Positions 44,734 to 53,783 are shown, numbered from the stretch's first letter. The stretch: DNA of 64,000 nt from Thermoanaerobaculum sp964488355 (GCA_964488355.1 CAZAUJ010000001.1:219942-283941), one strand, 5' to 3'. A program made the numbers and translations. Notes: a model not told the origin generated them from the letters alone.

Positions 44734-45878
44734 CTCGCCACCTCCCTGACGGTAACCTCTTCCGCCGAAGGCAAAGCCCGCATGGCCGCTTCCAGCTCAT
44801 GGGCCCGGGCGTGGCCCTGGTCCGTGAGCAGCCACTCCGTCCCCCTGCCCCGCACCCAGCCACGGCCCTTCAGCTCCTGCAGCTCAGCCGCGGCGCGCGC
44901 CCGCGATACGCCTCGGCGGGCCGCAAGGTTCTCCGGCGTGAGGATTCCGTGGTTGTACAAAACGTGAGCATCTAGAAGGAGGCGCTCCAGGCGGATGCGC
45001 CGGCGATGGGCGCGCCGGCGAAAATAAGCCCACAGCAAGCCCCTGCCCGGTGCGAAGAAGAGAGAAAGGAAGGTGAGGCTACAGGCCGCCAGCACCACCA
45101 GCGGACCCGTGGGCAGGTGCGGCCGGGCGGCCGAGGTCAATGCACCCAGCGCCCCAGAAACCAGGCCAAAGGCACCCGCCAGCACCACCATGGAGGAGAA
45201 ATTTTCCGTCCATTGGCGTGCGGCCGTGGCCGGGGCAATGAGCATGGCAGCCATGAGAACCACACCCACGCTCTGCAAGCCCACCATCACCGCCACCACG
45301 ATCAGAGAGGTCAAAAGGCTTGCCAACGCGTGCACGGGCAAACCCAAGCTGGCTGCGTAATCGGGGTCAAAGGTGACCAGCTTGAGCTCCTTGTAGGTGA
45401 GGGCCAAAAGGGCCAGGGCCAGACCCGCCAGCGCCCCCATAAGGGCCACGTCGCGCGCCACAATAGTGGCGGCCTGTCCAAAGACAAACTTGTCCAGACC
45501 GGCCTGGTTGCTGTCGTTGCGGTGTTGGATGAAGGTCAACAACCCTACCCCTAGGCCGAAAAAACCGCTCAGAACCACGGCCAAAGCGCTGTCTTCCCCC
45601 AGGCGGCTGGTGCGCAGGAGGGCCAGCAGCAAGAAGGCAGCTACCCATGCCGCCAGCCCGGCACCCAAAAGCAAAACCAGCGGGTCCTTGGTGCCGGTGA
45701 GCAAAAAGGCCAAGCAAAGGCCAGGCAAGCAGGCATGGGCCAGCACATCGCCCACGAGGCTTTGGCGCCGAAGCACGGCAAAGCAGCCAAGCACGCCCGC
45801 CACCAAGCCCAAAAGCGCTGAACCCAAGGCTACCTGGCGCAGGGTGTAGTCGGTAAACAGGACAAGCAACCACTTCAT
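44730..45878 (-). CDS. Metal ABC transporter permease (TroC type) with DtxR-like C-terminal domain
   Basis: The 382-aa protein is an ABC-3 permease (LGCFAVLRRQSLVGDVLAHA, KFVFGQAATIVARDV, VGLQSVGVVLMAAMLIAPATAARQWT). After about residue 285 comes a tail of about 100 residues: RRIRLERLLLDAHVLYNHGI, LAARRGVSRARAAAELQELK, GWVRGRGTEWLLTDQGHARAHELE. The helix-turn-helix plus wing and the TDQGHARA ending resemble the N-terminal DNA-binding domain of DtxR-family repressors. ATG 45878 lies four bases after the ATPase stop. Similar permease fusions occur in other phyla; a metal-sensing role is inference. Confidence 0.88.
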   Translation of the reverse strand: MKWLLVLFTDYTLRQVALGSALLGLVAGVLGCFAVLRRQSLVGDVLAHACLPGLCLAFLLTGTKDPLVLLLGAGLAAWVAAFLLLALLRTSRLGEDSALAVVLSGFFGLGVGLLTFIQHRNDSNQAGLDKFVFGQAATIVARDVALMGALAGLALALLALTYKELKLVTFDPDYAASLGLPVHALASLLTSLIVVAVMVGLQSVGVVLMAAMLIAPATAARQWTENFSSMVVLAGAFGLVSGALGALTSAARPHLPTGPLVVLAACSLTFLSLFFAPGRGLLWAYFRRRAHRRRIRLERLLLDAHVLYNHGILTPENLAARRGVSRARAAAELQELKGRGWVRGRGTEWLLTDQGHARAHELEAAMRALPSAEEVTVREVAR

Positions 45879-45882
45879 AACC

Positions 45883-46653
45883 TTAGCCCCCCACGCGCAT
45901 GCGCTCCCCGTAGGCAGCTTTCAGGTTTTCTGCGGTAAAAACTTCCTCTAGAGGGCCGCTGGCAACAACCTGCACGTTCAGGAGAGTAAGGTGATCGAAG
46001 TAGTCGCGCACCGTTTCCAAGTCATGGTGGACCACCACTACCGTCTTGCCCCGGCTTTTCAGCTCGTGCATCACCTTCAAAATGGCCTCCTCGGTGACCG
46101 CATCCACCCCAGCAAAAGGCTCGTCCATGAAGTAAAGATCGCAGTCCTGCGCCAGCGCCCGCGCCAGAAAAACTCGCTGCTGCTGCCCACCGGAAAGCTG
46201 CCCGATTTGTCGATGGGCCAGGTGAGCCATGCCCACCTGCTCTAAAGCCCGAAGGGCGTCCTCCCGCTCCGCCTTGCCGGGCCGCCGGAACCAGCCCAAC
46301 CGGCCGTAAAGGCCCATCATGACCACGTCCAGTACGTAGGTGGGGAAATCCCAATCCACGGTGGAACGTTGGGGCACGTAGCCCACCCGCCGTCGCGCCT
46401 TTTTCAGCTCCTGGCCGAAAAACCTCACCGTGCCGGAAGCTATGGGCACCAGGCCCAAGGCTGCCTTGAGGAGGGTGGTCTTCCCTGCTCCGTTGGGACC
46501 CACAATGGCGCAGAGTTTGCCTGCCGGGATGGTGACATCCACATCCCAAAGGACCGGTTTCTCCCGGTACGCTACGGTTAAATCGCGCACGTCCAGCGGC
46601 GCAGGCTTATCGGGCAGCGCGGCCAAAGGCAAAGGCGAAGCCGATGCCGTCAT
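45883..46653 (-). CDS. Metal ABC transporter ATPase (TroB/MntB/ZnuC type)
   Basis: The 256-aa ATPase has Walker A VGPNGAGKTTLLKA, Q-loop YVPQRSTVDWDFP (the VDWDFP form is typical of Mn/Zn/Fe transporters), signature LSGGQQQRVFLA, Walker B LYFMDEPFAGVD and the His switch VVVVHHD. ATG 46653 overlaps the stop of the binding-protein gene (ATGA). Confidence 0.93.
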   Translation of the reverse strand: MTASASPLPLAALPDKPAPLDVRDLTVAYREKPVLWDVDVTIPAGKLCAIVGPNGAGKTTLLKAALGLVPIASGTVRFFGQELKKARRRVGYVPQRSTVDWDFPTYVLDVVMMGLYGRLGWFRRPGKAEREDALRALEQVGMAHLAHRQIGQLSGGQQQRVFLARALAQDCDLYFMDEPFAGVDAVTEEAILKVMHELKSRGKTVVVVHHDLETVRDYFDHLTLLNVQVVASGPLEEVFTAENLKAAYGERMRVGG

Positions 46654-47594
46654 CGTAACCTCCCTTCCAGCAAGGCCGAAACTATCGTGCGTACGTTGTG
46701 CTGCACCATACCGACGTACGTGCCTTCCGGCGTTCCCATGCTGCCGGCCGCATCGGAAAAAAGCTCACCACCTACAGTTAGCTGTCCGCCGCGAGCCCGG
46801 ACCGCCTCCACCACCGCTTCCACCGCCCGCCTGGGTACGCTCGATTCCACGAAAATGGCGGGGATGCCACGCTGAGCGAGGAAGTCCGCCAGCTGCCTCA
46901 CATCGTGAGCGCCCGCCTCGGCCGCGGTGGAGACCCCTTGCAGGCCATGCACCTGCAGCCCGTACCGCCGGCCAAAATAGGCGAAGGCATCGTGAGCGGT
47001 CACCATCACCCGTCGGGCCGCGGGAATACGCTGGATCTCCTGGGCCACCCAGGCATCCAGCTCCCCCAGCCGGGCTTGGTACCGGCTGGCTTGGGCCGCG
47101 TAAAAATCTGCCCCCTGGGGGTCCACCAGCGACAACCCACGCTGCACCGCGTCCACCGTGTGGGCCCATAGGCTCACATCGAACCACACGTGAGGGTCAT
47201 AGGCCACCTGACCGGCACCGCGCGCTTCCACCGTCAGCAGCTGCTCCCGCGGCAGCGTATCGGTCACAGCAAAGGCTTTGGGCATGCGTTGGACGAGCTC
47301 CACCATCTTGCCCTCCAGGTGGAGCCCGCAGTAAAAGACGATGTCCGCCTCCGCTAGCCGTCGCACATCGCCAGCCGAGGCCTTGTAAAGGTGGGGATCC
47401 ACACCAGGTCCCATGAGGCCGGTGACCCGCACCCGCTCACCGCCCACCTGCTGGACCAGGTCGGTGACGAAGTTGGTGGTGGTTACTACCCTCACGGGTC
47501 GGCTGCCGTCCACCGGACGCAAGGCAAACTCGCTCACCTGGCAGCCCGTCAAAGCCACCAATCCCAGCAGAACAGGCCAAAAGCCGCACCTCAT
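46650..47594 (-). CDS. Metal ABC transporter substrate-binding lipoprotein (TroA/ZnuA type)
   Basis: Start ATG 47594 (MRCGFWPVLLGLVALTGCQV) overlaps the regulator's stop (ATGA); the frame is open seven codons further up. The lipobox LTGC puts the mature protein on a membrane. The cluster A-1 pattern is clear: VTTTNFVTDLVQQVGG, GPGVDPHLYKASAGDVRRL, AYDPHVWFDV, VTAHDAFAYFGRRYGL, IFVESSVPRRAV, LFSDAAG. The His, His, Glu and Asp metal ligands of the TroA fold are present. The His-rich loop of ZnuA is absent, which favours manganese or iron over zinc. Confidence 0.92.
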   Translation of the reverse strand: MRCGFWPVLLGLVALTGCQVSEFALRPVDGSRPVRVVTTTNFVTDLVQQVGGERVRVTGLMGPGVDPHLYKASAGDVRRLAEADIVFYCGLHLEGKMVELVQRMPKAFAVTDTLPREQLLTVEARGAGQVAYDPHVWFDVSLWAHTVDAVQRGLSLVDPQGADFYAAQASRYQARLGELDAWVAQEIQRIPAARRVMVTAHDAFAYFGRRYGLQVHGLQGVSTAAEAGAHDVRQLADFLAQRGIPAIFVESSVPRRAVEAVVEAVRARGGQLTVGGELFSDAAGSMGTPEGTYVGMVQHNVRTIVSALLEGRLR

Positions 47595-48274
47595 GGCGGC
47601 GCGTTTCCTACCCACACCGCTTGCGCCAGCGAGCCCGGCAGGAGGTACTGCTGCCCCCCCACCCGCACGCGCACGCCTTCGGGGGTTTGCTCCACCACCT
47701 GCAGGTGGGCGCCCGGCATGATTCCCAAGCGGCCAAAAAGGGTCAGGGTGTCTCGGTCCTGACTGCGTACACGGGCAGCCACGCCCTCTTCGCCAGCGGA
47801 AAGGGTGGTTAGCGCCCGAATCGCCCCCGCCTCGGGCAAACGCAACTCTGCCGTGGGAATTGGATCCCCGTGGGGGTCATGGGAAGGGTGCCCCAACCAC
47901 TCGGCTATGCGGCGCTCCAGCTCCTCAGAAATGTGGTGCTCCAGCTTTTCCGCTTCCGCGTGCACCTCCTCCCATCCGTAACCCAAAGCCCGGTGTAAAA
48001 AGGTCTCCAAAAGCCGGTGGTGTCGAAAAAGCTCCAGCGCCAGCCGGTAGCCGTCCTCCGTCAGCTCGGCCGCTCGGTACCGCTGGTAGCGCACCAAGCC
48101 CATGGCTGCCAGGCGGGCAAGCATTCCGGACACCGAGGCTGGCCGCACTGCTAAACGCCGGGAAAGGGCTTTGGTGGTCGCCTTCTCCCCTGCCTCCTGC
48201 AAGTGCAAGATCTGCTTGAGGTAGTCGGCTTGCGCGGTGGACAGAGTGTTTTTAGCTAGTGCGAAAGTTTTCAC
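47591..48274 (-). CDS. DtxR/MntR-family metal-dependent repressor
   Basis: The start is GTG 48274 (MKTFALAKNTLSTAQADYLKQ); reading further upstream would begin inside the -35 box. The 227-aa protein has the winged helix (TTKALSRRLAVRPASVSGML), the metal-binding dimer domain (HHRLLETFLHRALG, EEVHAEAEKLEHHISEELE) and a C-terminal FeoA/SH3-like domain (TLFGRLGIMPGAHLQVVE). At the site where DtxR has Cys102 it has Glu109, as in manganese-type MntR, and Asp17 replaces the DtxR Met10; MntR's second Glu is Lys20 here. It heads the transporter operon and likely represses it when metal is plentiful. Confidence 0.9.
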   Translation of the reverse strand: MKTFALAKNTLSTAQADYLKQILHLQEAGEKATTKALSRRLAVRPASVSGMLARLAAMGLVRYQRYRAAELTEDGYRLALELFRHHRLLETFLHRALGYGWEEVHAEAEKLEHHISEELERRIAEWLGHPSHDPHGDPIPTAELRLPEAGAIRALTTLSAGEEGVAARVRSQDRDTLTLFGRLGIMPGAHLQVVEQTPEGVRVRVGGQQYLLPGSLAQAVWVGNAPP

Positions 48275-48280
48275 GCTTCC

Positions 48281-48302
48281 AATATTAGCCGGGCCTAAAA
48301 TT
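48281..48302. promoter_or_regulatory. Probable operator of the DtxR/MntR-type repressor
   Basis: AATATTAGCC-GG-GCCTAAAATT is a 22-bp dyad with eight of ten matched positions. The TTAG...CTAA half-sites recall DtxR/IdeR boxes. It covers the -10 and most of the spacer of the operon promoter, a good place for repression. Confidence 0.6.
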
Positions 48303-48310
48303 CCTGTCAA
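48282..48310 (-). promoter_or_regulatory. Strong promoter TTGACA-17-TAATAT of the metal transporter operon, leaderless
   Basis: On the minus strand a consensus TTGACA (48305-48310), 17 bases, TAATAT (48282-48287), then seven bases TGGAAGC and the GTG start at 48274. This is the clearest leaderless promoter in the window. Confidence 0.85.
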
Positions 48311-48555
48311 GAGCTTTGGCCGGTTCCTTCACCCCCGACAGCTACCGCCTAAGGTCCGGGCGCACGCAGTGTGCGAAGCAATCTCGTCTTTGCCCTACAC
48401 CGGCCCTCCTCACCAAGCCGATATGGCTGCGCCTCCGCCGGCTGGCAATGGAAAAGGTCCCCGTCCTAGCCAGGAGCCCGCAAGCACCTCTCGTCATTCC
48501 GACAAGCCCAAAGGGGAAGAAAGCGATCCCGCTGCCCTCTCGTCCACGGCTTTGC

Positions 48556-48561
48556 TAGAAT
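48556..48561 (+). promoter_or_regulatory. -10 box TAGAAT, leaderless geometry
   Basis: TAGAAT is followed by CTCCCC and the GTG start at 48568. No ribosome-binding site is possible in the six bases. No clear -35. Confidence 0.5.
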
Positions 48562-48567
48562 CTCCCC

Positions 48568-50043
48568 GTGGCTACAACGGTGGAGCAGGTGGTCACGGCC
48601 CTGGCTTCGGCTTATCCCATAATCGCCGTGGTCTCGCCGGAGGAGGACCGTATTGAGAGGCTCCTCCAGCGGATTGGGTCGGCAGCCAAGCCAAGCCCAC
48701 TTCCCTGCATCAGCTGGAACTGCCTGGAGGGCTTTTCCCAGGGCCAGAGCATCAGCGATCCCCTTCAGGCGCTGGCTTGGGTGGCGAAGGAGGCCCCGCA
48801 GGGTTTTTACCTCTTCAAGGATTTGTCCGCCATGCTGGACGGCAACCGCTTCCTTCTGCGCCGCCTGAGGGATACCGCCTCCGCCATACGCAACAGCGGT
48901 AAGTACCTGTTCCTTCTGGGGCCAGTCATTCAGATCCCCGACGAGCTCAAGCCCTACTCCTACGTGGTCAACTCCATTTTCCCCGACGAGGCCGAGGTGC
49001 AAGCCACGGTGCAAGGCGTGTTTGCCGCCCTGCGTCGGACCGTGGATGCCTCCACGGCCGGGCGGATCGTCACCGCCATGCGCGGCATGAGCCTCACCGA
49101 GGTGGAGCACGTGCTGCGGCGGCTGCTGGCAAAGCACCAGCAGCTGGGCGAAAGTTTCTTCCTGGAGCTCTTGGCGGAAAAAGAGCAGGTAATGCGCAAG
49201 GAGGGCATCCTGGAGTTCGTACCCCCGGATCGGGGCATTGAGGAGCTGGGAGGCCTGGACCAGCTCAAGCTGTGGGTCCAGCAGCGGGCCAAGCTCTTCA
49301 CCCCGGAAGCCCGTGCCCAGGGCTTGCCCCGGCCAAAAGGCGTCCTCCTGATGGGCATGTCCGGCTGCGGCAAGTCCTTAGCCGTGAAGGTCATTGCCCA
49401 CGAATGGCAACTGCCCCTTTTTCGCTTGGATATGAACCTGGTTTTCGCCGGCGTGCACGGCAGCCCCGAGTGGGTTTTCCACCGCGCGCTGGAAGCGGTT
49501 GAAGCGGTGGCACCGGCGGTGCTATGGATTGACGAGATCGAAATGGGTGTGGCCGGCTACCATGAAGGGGAAACCGGTTCACTCACCCGCATCTTTTCCA
49601 CCTTCCTCACCTGGATGCAGGAGCACCGAGCTGACGTGTTTGTGGCCGCCACCGCCAACCGCATTAACCTGTTGCCGGCGGAAATCATCCGCAAGGGGCG
49701 CTTTGACCAGGTGTTCTTCGTTGAGTTGCCCAACGAGGAGGAACGCAAGGAAATTCTTTCCATCCACATGCGCCGGCAAGGCCTGAACCCGCAAAAGTAC
49801 GACCTCATGCTCCTGGCTTCGGCAACCCGCGGCTGGAACGGCGCGGAAATTGAGCAAGCGGTCATCTCCGCGCGCGTGGCGTGCTTCGCCGAGGGGCGAG
49901 AGGTGAGCGAGCAGGACCTGCTGAAAGCCATGGGGCAAATCGTGCCCCTTTCCACCACCATGGCGGAACAGATCAAGGCCATCCGCTCCTGGGCGCGCAC
50001 TCGCGCCCTGCCCGCCACCACTCCAGGCAAGCCCGAGCTTTGA
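48568..50043 (+). CDS. Ycf46-like AAA+ ATPase
   Basis: GTG 48568 opens 491 aa. The N-terminal half (1-200) is an inactive-looking P-loop-type domain (YPIIAVVSPEEDRIERLLQR, GFYLFKDLSAMLD), as in cyanobacterial and plastid Ycf46. The C-terminal AAA+ domain has Walker A LLMGMSGCGKSLAVK, Walker B VLWIDEIEMG, sensor 1 VFVAATANR and the arginine region IIRKGRFDQVFFVELP. Ycf46 proteins are soluble ATPases of poorly known role. It is divergent from the metal operon but over 290 bases away. Confidence 0.85.
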   Translation: MATTVEQVVTALASAYPIIAVVSPEEDRIERLLQRIGSAAKPSPLPCISWNCLEGFSQGQSISDPLQALAWVAKEAPQGFYLFKDLSAMLDGNRFLLRRLRDTASAIRNSGKYLFLLGPVIQIPDELKPYSYVVNSIFPDEAEVQATVQGVFAALRRTVDASTAGRIVTAMRGMSLTEVEHVLRRLLAKHQQLGESFFLELLAEKEQVMRKEGILEFVPPDRGIEELGGLDQLKLWVQQRAKLFTPEARAQGLPRPKGVLLMGMSGCGKSLAVKVIAHEWQLPLFRLDMNLVFAGVHGSPEWVFHRALEAVEAVAPAVLWIDEIEMGVAGYHEGETGSLTRIFSTFLTWMQEHRADVFVAATANRINLLPAEIIRKGRFDQVFFVELPNEEERKEILSIHMRRQGLNPQKYDLMLLASATRGWNGAEIEQAVISARVACFAEGREVSEQDLLKAMGQIVPLSTTMAEQIKAIRSWARTRALPATTPGKPEL

Positions 50044-50085
50044 GTCCGTACCACGGAACACCGGGAACAGCGGGTCTCCCGGCCG

Positions 50086-50925
50086 GTGGTCCGGATTCCC
50101 ACGTTGACCGAGAGCTCGTCACCTTTGGTGCTGGGACTGGGTGCGGGCGTTTCGGCGGAGCTGCTGTTGGCCGCGACCGACGAGTCGCTGGCGTGGTGCC
50201 ACGCACGCAGCCGCCTGCTCCTTTCGCGGGCGGCGGTCCTCGTCCCACCCGACGCGACGTCCATGGTAAGGGAGACAAGGGAGACAAGGTGTAGGAGCTG
50301 CTCGCTCAAGCGGACCTGGTCAGGGTTAGACCTCCCGTTACGTTACCTGCGAGGGTTACTTGGCGGTCTCTTGGTGGCGGCCCACACCTTGCGCCCGGAG
50401 GTGCTCGCGCGATTGCGAGCTTTGCGCCGGTCCGGCCTCGAATACGTAAAGCTTTTGACCGGCGATCAGGAGCCGGCAACCAAACCTCTGGCCGAGTCCT
50501 GGGCTGGTTCCTACGTCAACGGCTTTCTGCCCAGGAACAGCTTCGCATCGTTAAGGACGATAAAGCGCCAGGGCACATGGCGGTGAGCGTGGGTGACGGC
50601 GCGAACGCCCCGGCGCTGGGCCAAGCGCAGGTGGCTGTGGCTATGGGCGCGGAAAGGGGCATCGCCTTGGAAGGGGCAGGCGTCCTGCTGCTGCGGCAAA
50701 ACTGGACCCGCCTGCCGGAGCCTGTGCGCCCAAGCCCGCGCGCCATGGTCAGCTTCCGCACCAACCTCGTTTTTACCCTCGCCTACAAGCCCTTTGGCTT
50801 GCTCGTTGACGCCGCCGGCCTCCTGCCGCCTAGCTACGCAGCGGCCACAAAAACCCTCCCCGACGTCATCACCTTGGGAAACCCTGTCCGCCTGCTGCGC
50901 TCCCCCTCGCCACACGCTTTAACCC
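50086..50925 (+). pseudogene. Decayed heavy-metal P-type ATPase, C-terminal part
   Basis: From about 50330 one frame reads LLGGLLVAAHTLRPEVLARL...LLTGDQEPATKPLAESW, the P-domain around the conserved TGD. After a frameshift near 50550 the next frame reads LRIVKDDKAPGHMAVSVGDG...APALGQAQVAVAMG, then two membrane segments (RTNLVFTLAYKPFGLLVDA). The conserved MVGDGxNDAPAL is degraded to VGDGANAPAL with the Asp lost, and the DKTGT phosphorylation site and most transmembrane parts are missing. The stretch 50086-50330 is open but only weakly similar. It probably exported a metal once. Confidence 0.72.
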
Positions 50926-51052
50926 GCACCAGCACCATGACTGCGACACACCCAAAGCAATCTCTGGCGCCCGATGACCTCGTTGCCGGATCAATTGCGA
51001 GGCTCCAAAGGGGCTCCGGCGTCATGGCGAAGAGCCCGAAGCTCCCGCTTCG

Positions 51053-51295
51053 TCATTGCGAGGGCGCAAAGCGCCCGAAGGAATCCCTGCGCCCAGGCCC
51101 AAAAGGACGAAAGCCATCCCTGTGGCGAGCCTCCAGAAAGCGCCCCTGTCGTTCGGACGCTGGCAGCGCGCCACCATGCTTTCCCGTCCTTGACAGCAGT
51201 TGCCGCCCCCACCCTGCGAGACTGCCCCGCCTCGCCCGCAATGACACTGCGGCTCCGTCACTACGAGGAGCCCGCAGGGCGAAGAAACACTCTCG
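51053..51295. repeat. Dispersed inverted-repeat element, copy C (expanded)
   Basis: A first arm (51053-51091, TCATTGCGAGGGCGCAAAGC) is followed after 140 bases by an inverted arm (51231-51245, CTCGCCCGCAATGAC), a short ACTGCGGC linker and a third arm (51256-51295, GTCACTACGAGGAGCC...). Partial arms also lie at 50996-51009 and at 48367-48385. The region from 50930 to 51580 otherwise holds no recognisable gene. Confidence 0.65.
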
Positions 51296-51581
51296 TTTTT
51301 CCACCGACGATGCCGCAGGCCGCCACAGGCCCTCCGGGCCTGGTGGTTCTTCAAACCTCCTCCCCTGCACTGCCGCGCAAGGGTGCCGGCGACGCAACCC
51401 CGATGGCGAGGCGAAGCGGCGCCTCGGCTTCACCGACCTGTCGGCTAGAAACGGCGGAGTACGCACCTACCGGAGCTCAAAGGCGAGAAAACCTTCCCGT
51501 TGTGTGACGCAGTCAACGGGGGCAGAGGGAATAGACCCACGCGAGGGCGCGGTTGAAAGCCTCAACGCAGGGATGTGAGAT

Positions 51582-53350
51582 ATGGTCGCAGTCACACCTG
51601 ATAATTTTTACAAGAAAGGAAGGGTGGTTCTGGCGTTTTTGGTGTTGGTGTTTGCGGCCGCTTTGGCCCAGGCTCAAGTGTTCACTTCGTCCCTGCTGGG
51701 CAACCGGCCAGCCAGCTCCGGCCAGGCGGGCGCCCAAGGGGTAGCCCTGGTCTGGCTGGACGGCAGCCAGCTGTCCTACGCCCTCTTCTCCTTCGGCACG
51801 GACGCACCCACCGCTGCCCACATCCACCAGGGGCGCGCAGGGCAAGAAGGGCCCGTGACCGTGAACCTGAACCCCTCCTTTAGCGCGCTGTCCGGCGCCT
51901 TCGTGGCCACCGGCTCCCTGACCCTGAGCGACGACACCGCCGCCTCCTTGCGCAACGACCCAGGGGGCTTTTACCTCAACGTGCACAACGCCGAGTTTTC
52001 TGACGGCGCCCTGCGCGGCCAGCTAGGCACCGGCGAAACGATACTCCACCTGCCGGTGGTGGCGGACGTGCCGGGCCTTCCGCCCTCCCTTTTCCGCACG
52101 GCCGCCAGCATCACCAACTTCAGCGATGCTCAAGCGGAGGTTTGGGCCGAGTGGTACCCAGCCAGCCGCACCGCTCGCGCTGCTCCTGCCGCGGTAACGC
52201 GTTTTGCCCTTCCTGCCCGAGGCACCGCTGTCTTTGCCAACCTGGTAAGCGAGCTTTTTGCCGCCTCCGGCCGCGGTGCCGTGCGGCTGCTCTCCCCCGC
52301 CCCCATTGCCGCTGCTGTCAACATCTTCAACGACCAAAGGGCTTCGGGTGGGGGCACCTTTGGACAGTTCGCCCAGGGCGTCACCCCCGGGCAGGCCTTG
52401 AGCCGCGGGGTTCTTCCCTACAACCTTCACCGCCCCAAGAGCGATGGCACGGGCTGGCGTACCAACTTCGGCTGGTTCAACCCCGGGCCGCAGGCCATCG
52501 AGCTGCAGGTGCACGTGTTCCGGCCTGATGGCACGGTGGCCGGCAGCAAAAGCCTGACGCTCCAGCCCTGGAGCAACGATCTGTTGGCCTGCGGCGACAG
52601 CAACGGTTACGTCCCGGCGGCCGCCTGCAACGCCACCAACTTCACCGTTGCCTTCTCCGCTTCCGCCCCGGCATTGCTCTCTTCTTCGGTGGTGGACAAC
52701 CTCACCGATGATGGGCTTTACCAGCCGGCCCAGCCGGCGCCGGAAGAGTTCGTCTCGCCGCCCACCCCGGCCAACCACCCGCCTACCGTGACCATCACTT
52801 CGCCCGCAGGTAACGTGACGGTGCAGACCGGCCAGGTGGTCAACTGGGTGGCCTCGGCCACCGATCCGGACGGCGACAGCGTCACCATCGTCTGGGACTT
52901 GGGCGACGGCGTTACCGATACCACCAACTCCCTTTCCGTTTCCCACGCTTGGGCCAACGCGGGGACCTTCACCGCACCGTAACGGTGAACGACGGTAAGG
53001 GCGGCCAAGCGCAGGCCAGCCGCCAAGTCACCGTGCAGGCCGCCGGCGTCACCCTCGCGCAACTGCAAAACGACATATTCACGCCCCTTTGCTCGGGCTG
53101 CCATCCCCCCAACCAGGGCCTGGCCCTGCGCGCCGGGCACACGTATGCCAGCACGGTCAACGTGCCTTCAACCCAAATGCCCAGCCTGATGCGCGTCAAG
53201 CCTGGCGACCCGGACCACAGCTCCCTCTCCCGCAAGGTACTGGGGCAAGGCATCATCGGTTCGCGTATGCCGCAGGGAGGACCCTTCCTTTCCCAAAGCG
53301 AGCTGGACAAGGTACGGGGCTGGATCCTGGCGGGTGCCCCTAACACCTAG
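51582..53350 (+). pseudogene. Secreted CHRD-PKD-cytochrome c protein, interrupted by a one-base frameshift
   Basis: The first frame (51582-52982) encodes a signal peptide (VVLAFLVLVFAAALAQAQ), a CHRD domain (LSYALFSFGTDAPTAAHIHQ, GFYLNVHNAEFSDGALRGQL), a beta-rich middle region, and a PKD domain that breaks off at SHAWANAGTFTAP-stop. Adding one base near 52972 gives TFTRTVTVND and continues in the other frame as GGQAQASRQVTVQ, then a cytochrome-like domain with the heme motif CSGCH (LCSGCHPPNQGL) and MPQGG, to TAG 53350. It is an extracytoplasmic heme protein if the frame is real. A sequencing error would make one intact gene of about 590 codons. Confidence 0.78.
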
Positions 53351-53352
53351 CT

Positions 53353-53775
53353 ATGGCTCGCCTGCTGTTTCTCGCTGCTTTGGTGCTGGCAGTCAGCGCG
53401 TGTGGTGAGCGCAAGAGCTTGCCCACCGAGCCGGATGGGCGACCTGCGGACCCCTCGGCCACCTTTTCCCGCGTGGTAGCCGAGGTCTTCGTCCCCTCGT
53501 GCGCGTTGGCGGGCTGCCACGCTGCGCCAGCGCCACAAGCCGGCTTGAACTTGAAGCCTAGCGAGGCCTACGCCAACCTGGTCAACAAACCGGCCACGCA
53601 GCGTCCAGAGCTGGTGCGTGTGGCCCCCTTTGACCCGGACAGCTCATATTTGGTCAAAAAACTGCGGGGGGACCCCGACATCGTGGGGTCCCCCATGCCC
53701 CTTTCCGGAACCCTTCCCAGCGGGGCCCGGCACCTGGTCATCGACTGGGTGCGCCGTGGCGCACCCCGGGACTAG
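53353..53775 (+). CDS. Cytochrome c-like lipoprotein with CX4CH motif
   Basis: The 140-aa protein has a lipobox (MARLLFLAALVLAVSAC) and a domain with CALAGCH, which has four residues between the cysteines rather than the usual two. YANLVNKPA, DSSYLVKKLRG and SPMPLSG follow, the last Met-Pro being a possible axial ligand. This pattern occurs in small secreted cytochrome-like proteins, but heme binding by CX4CH is uncertain. It starts two bases after the preceding stop, in one unit with the CHRD protein and the barrel protein. Confidence 0.75.
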   Translation: MARLLFLAALVLAVSACGERKSLPTEPDGRPADPSATFSRVVAEVFVPSCALAGCHAAPAPQAGLNLKPSEAYANLVNKPATQRPELVRVAPFDPDSSYLVKKLRGDPDIVGSPMPLSGTLPSGARHLVIDWVRRGAPRD

Positions 53776-53783
53776 GAGGTGCT

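Noticed and set aside
47616..48310. Repressor start at 48310
   Set aside because: That start codon is the TTG of the -35 box TTGACA; GTG 48274 fits the family's length and the promoter.
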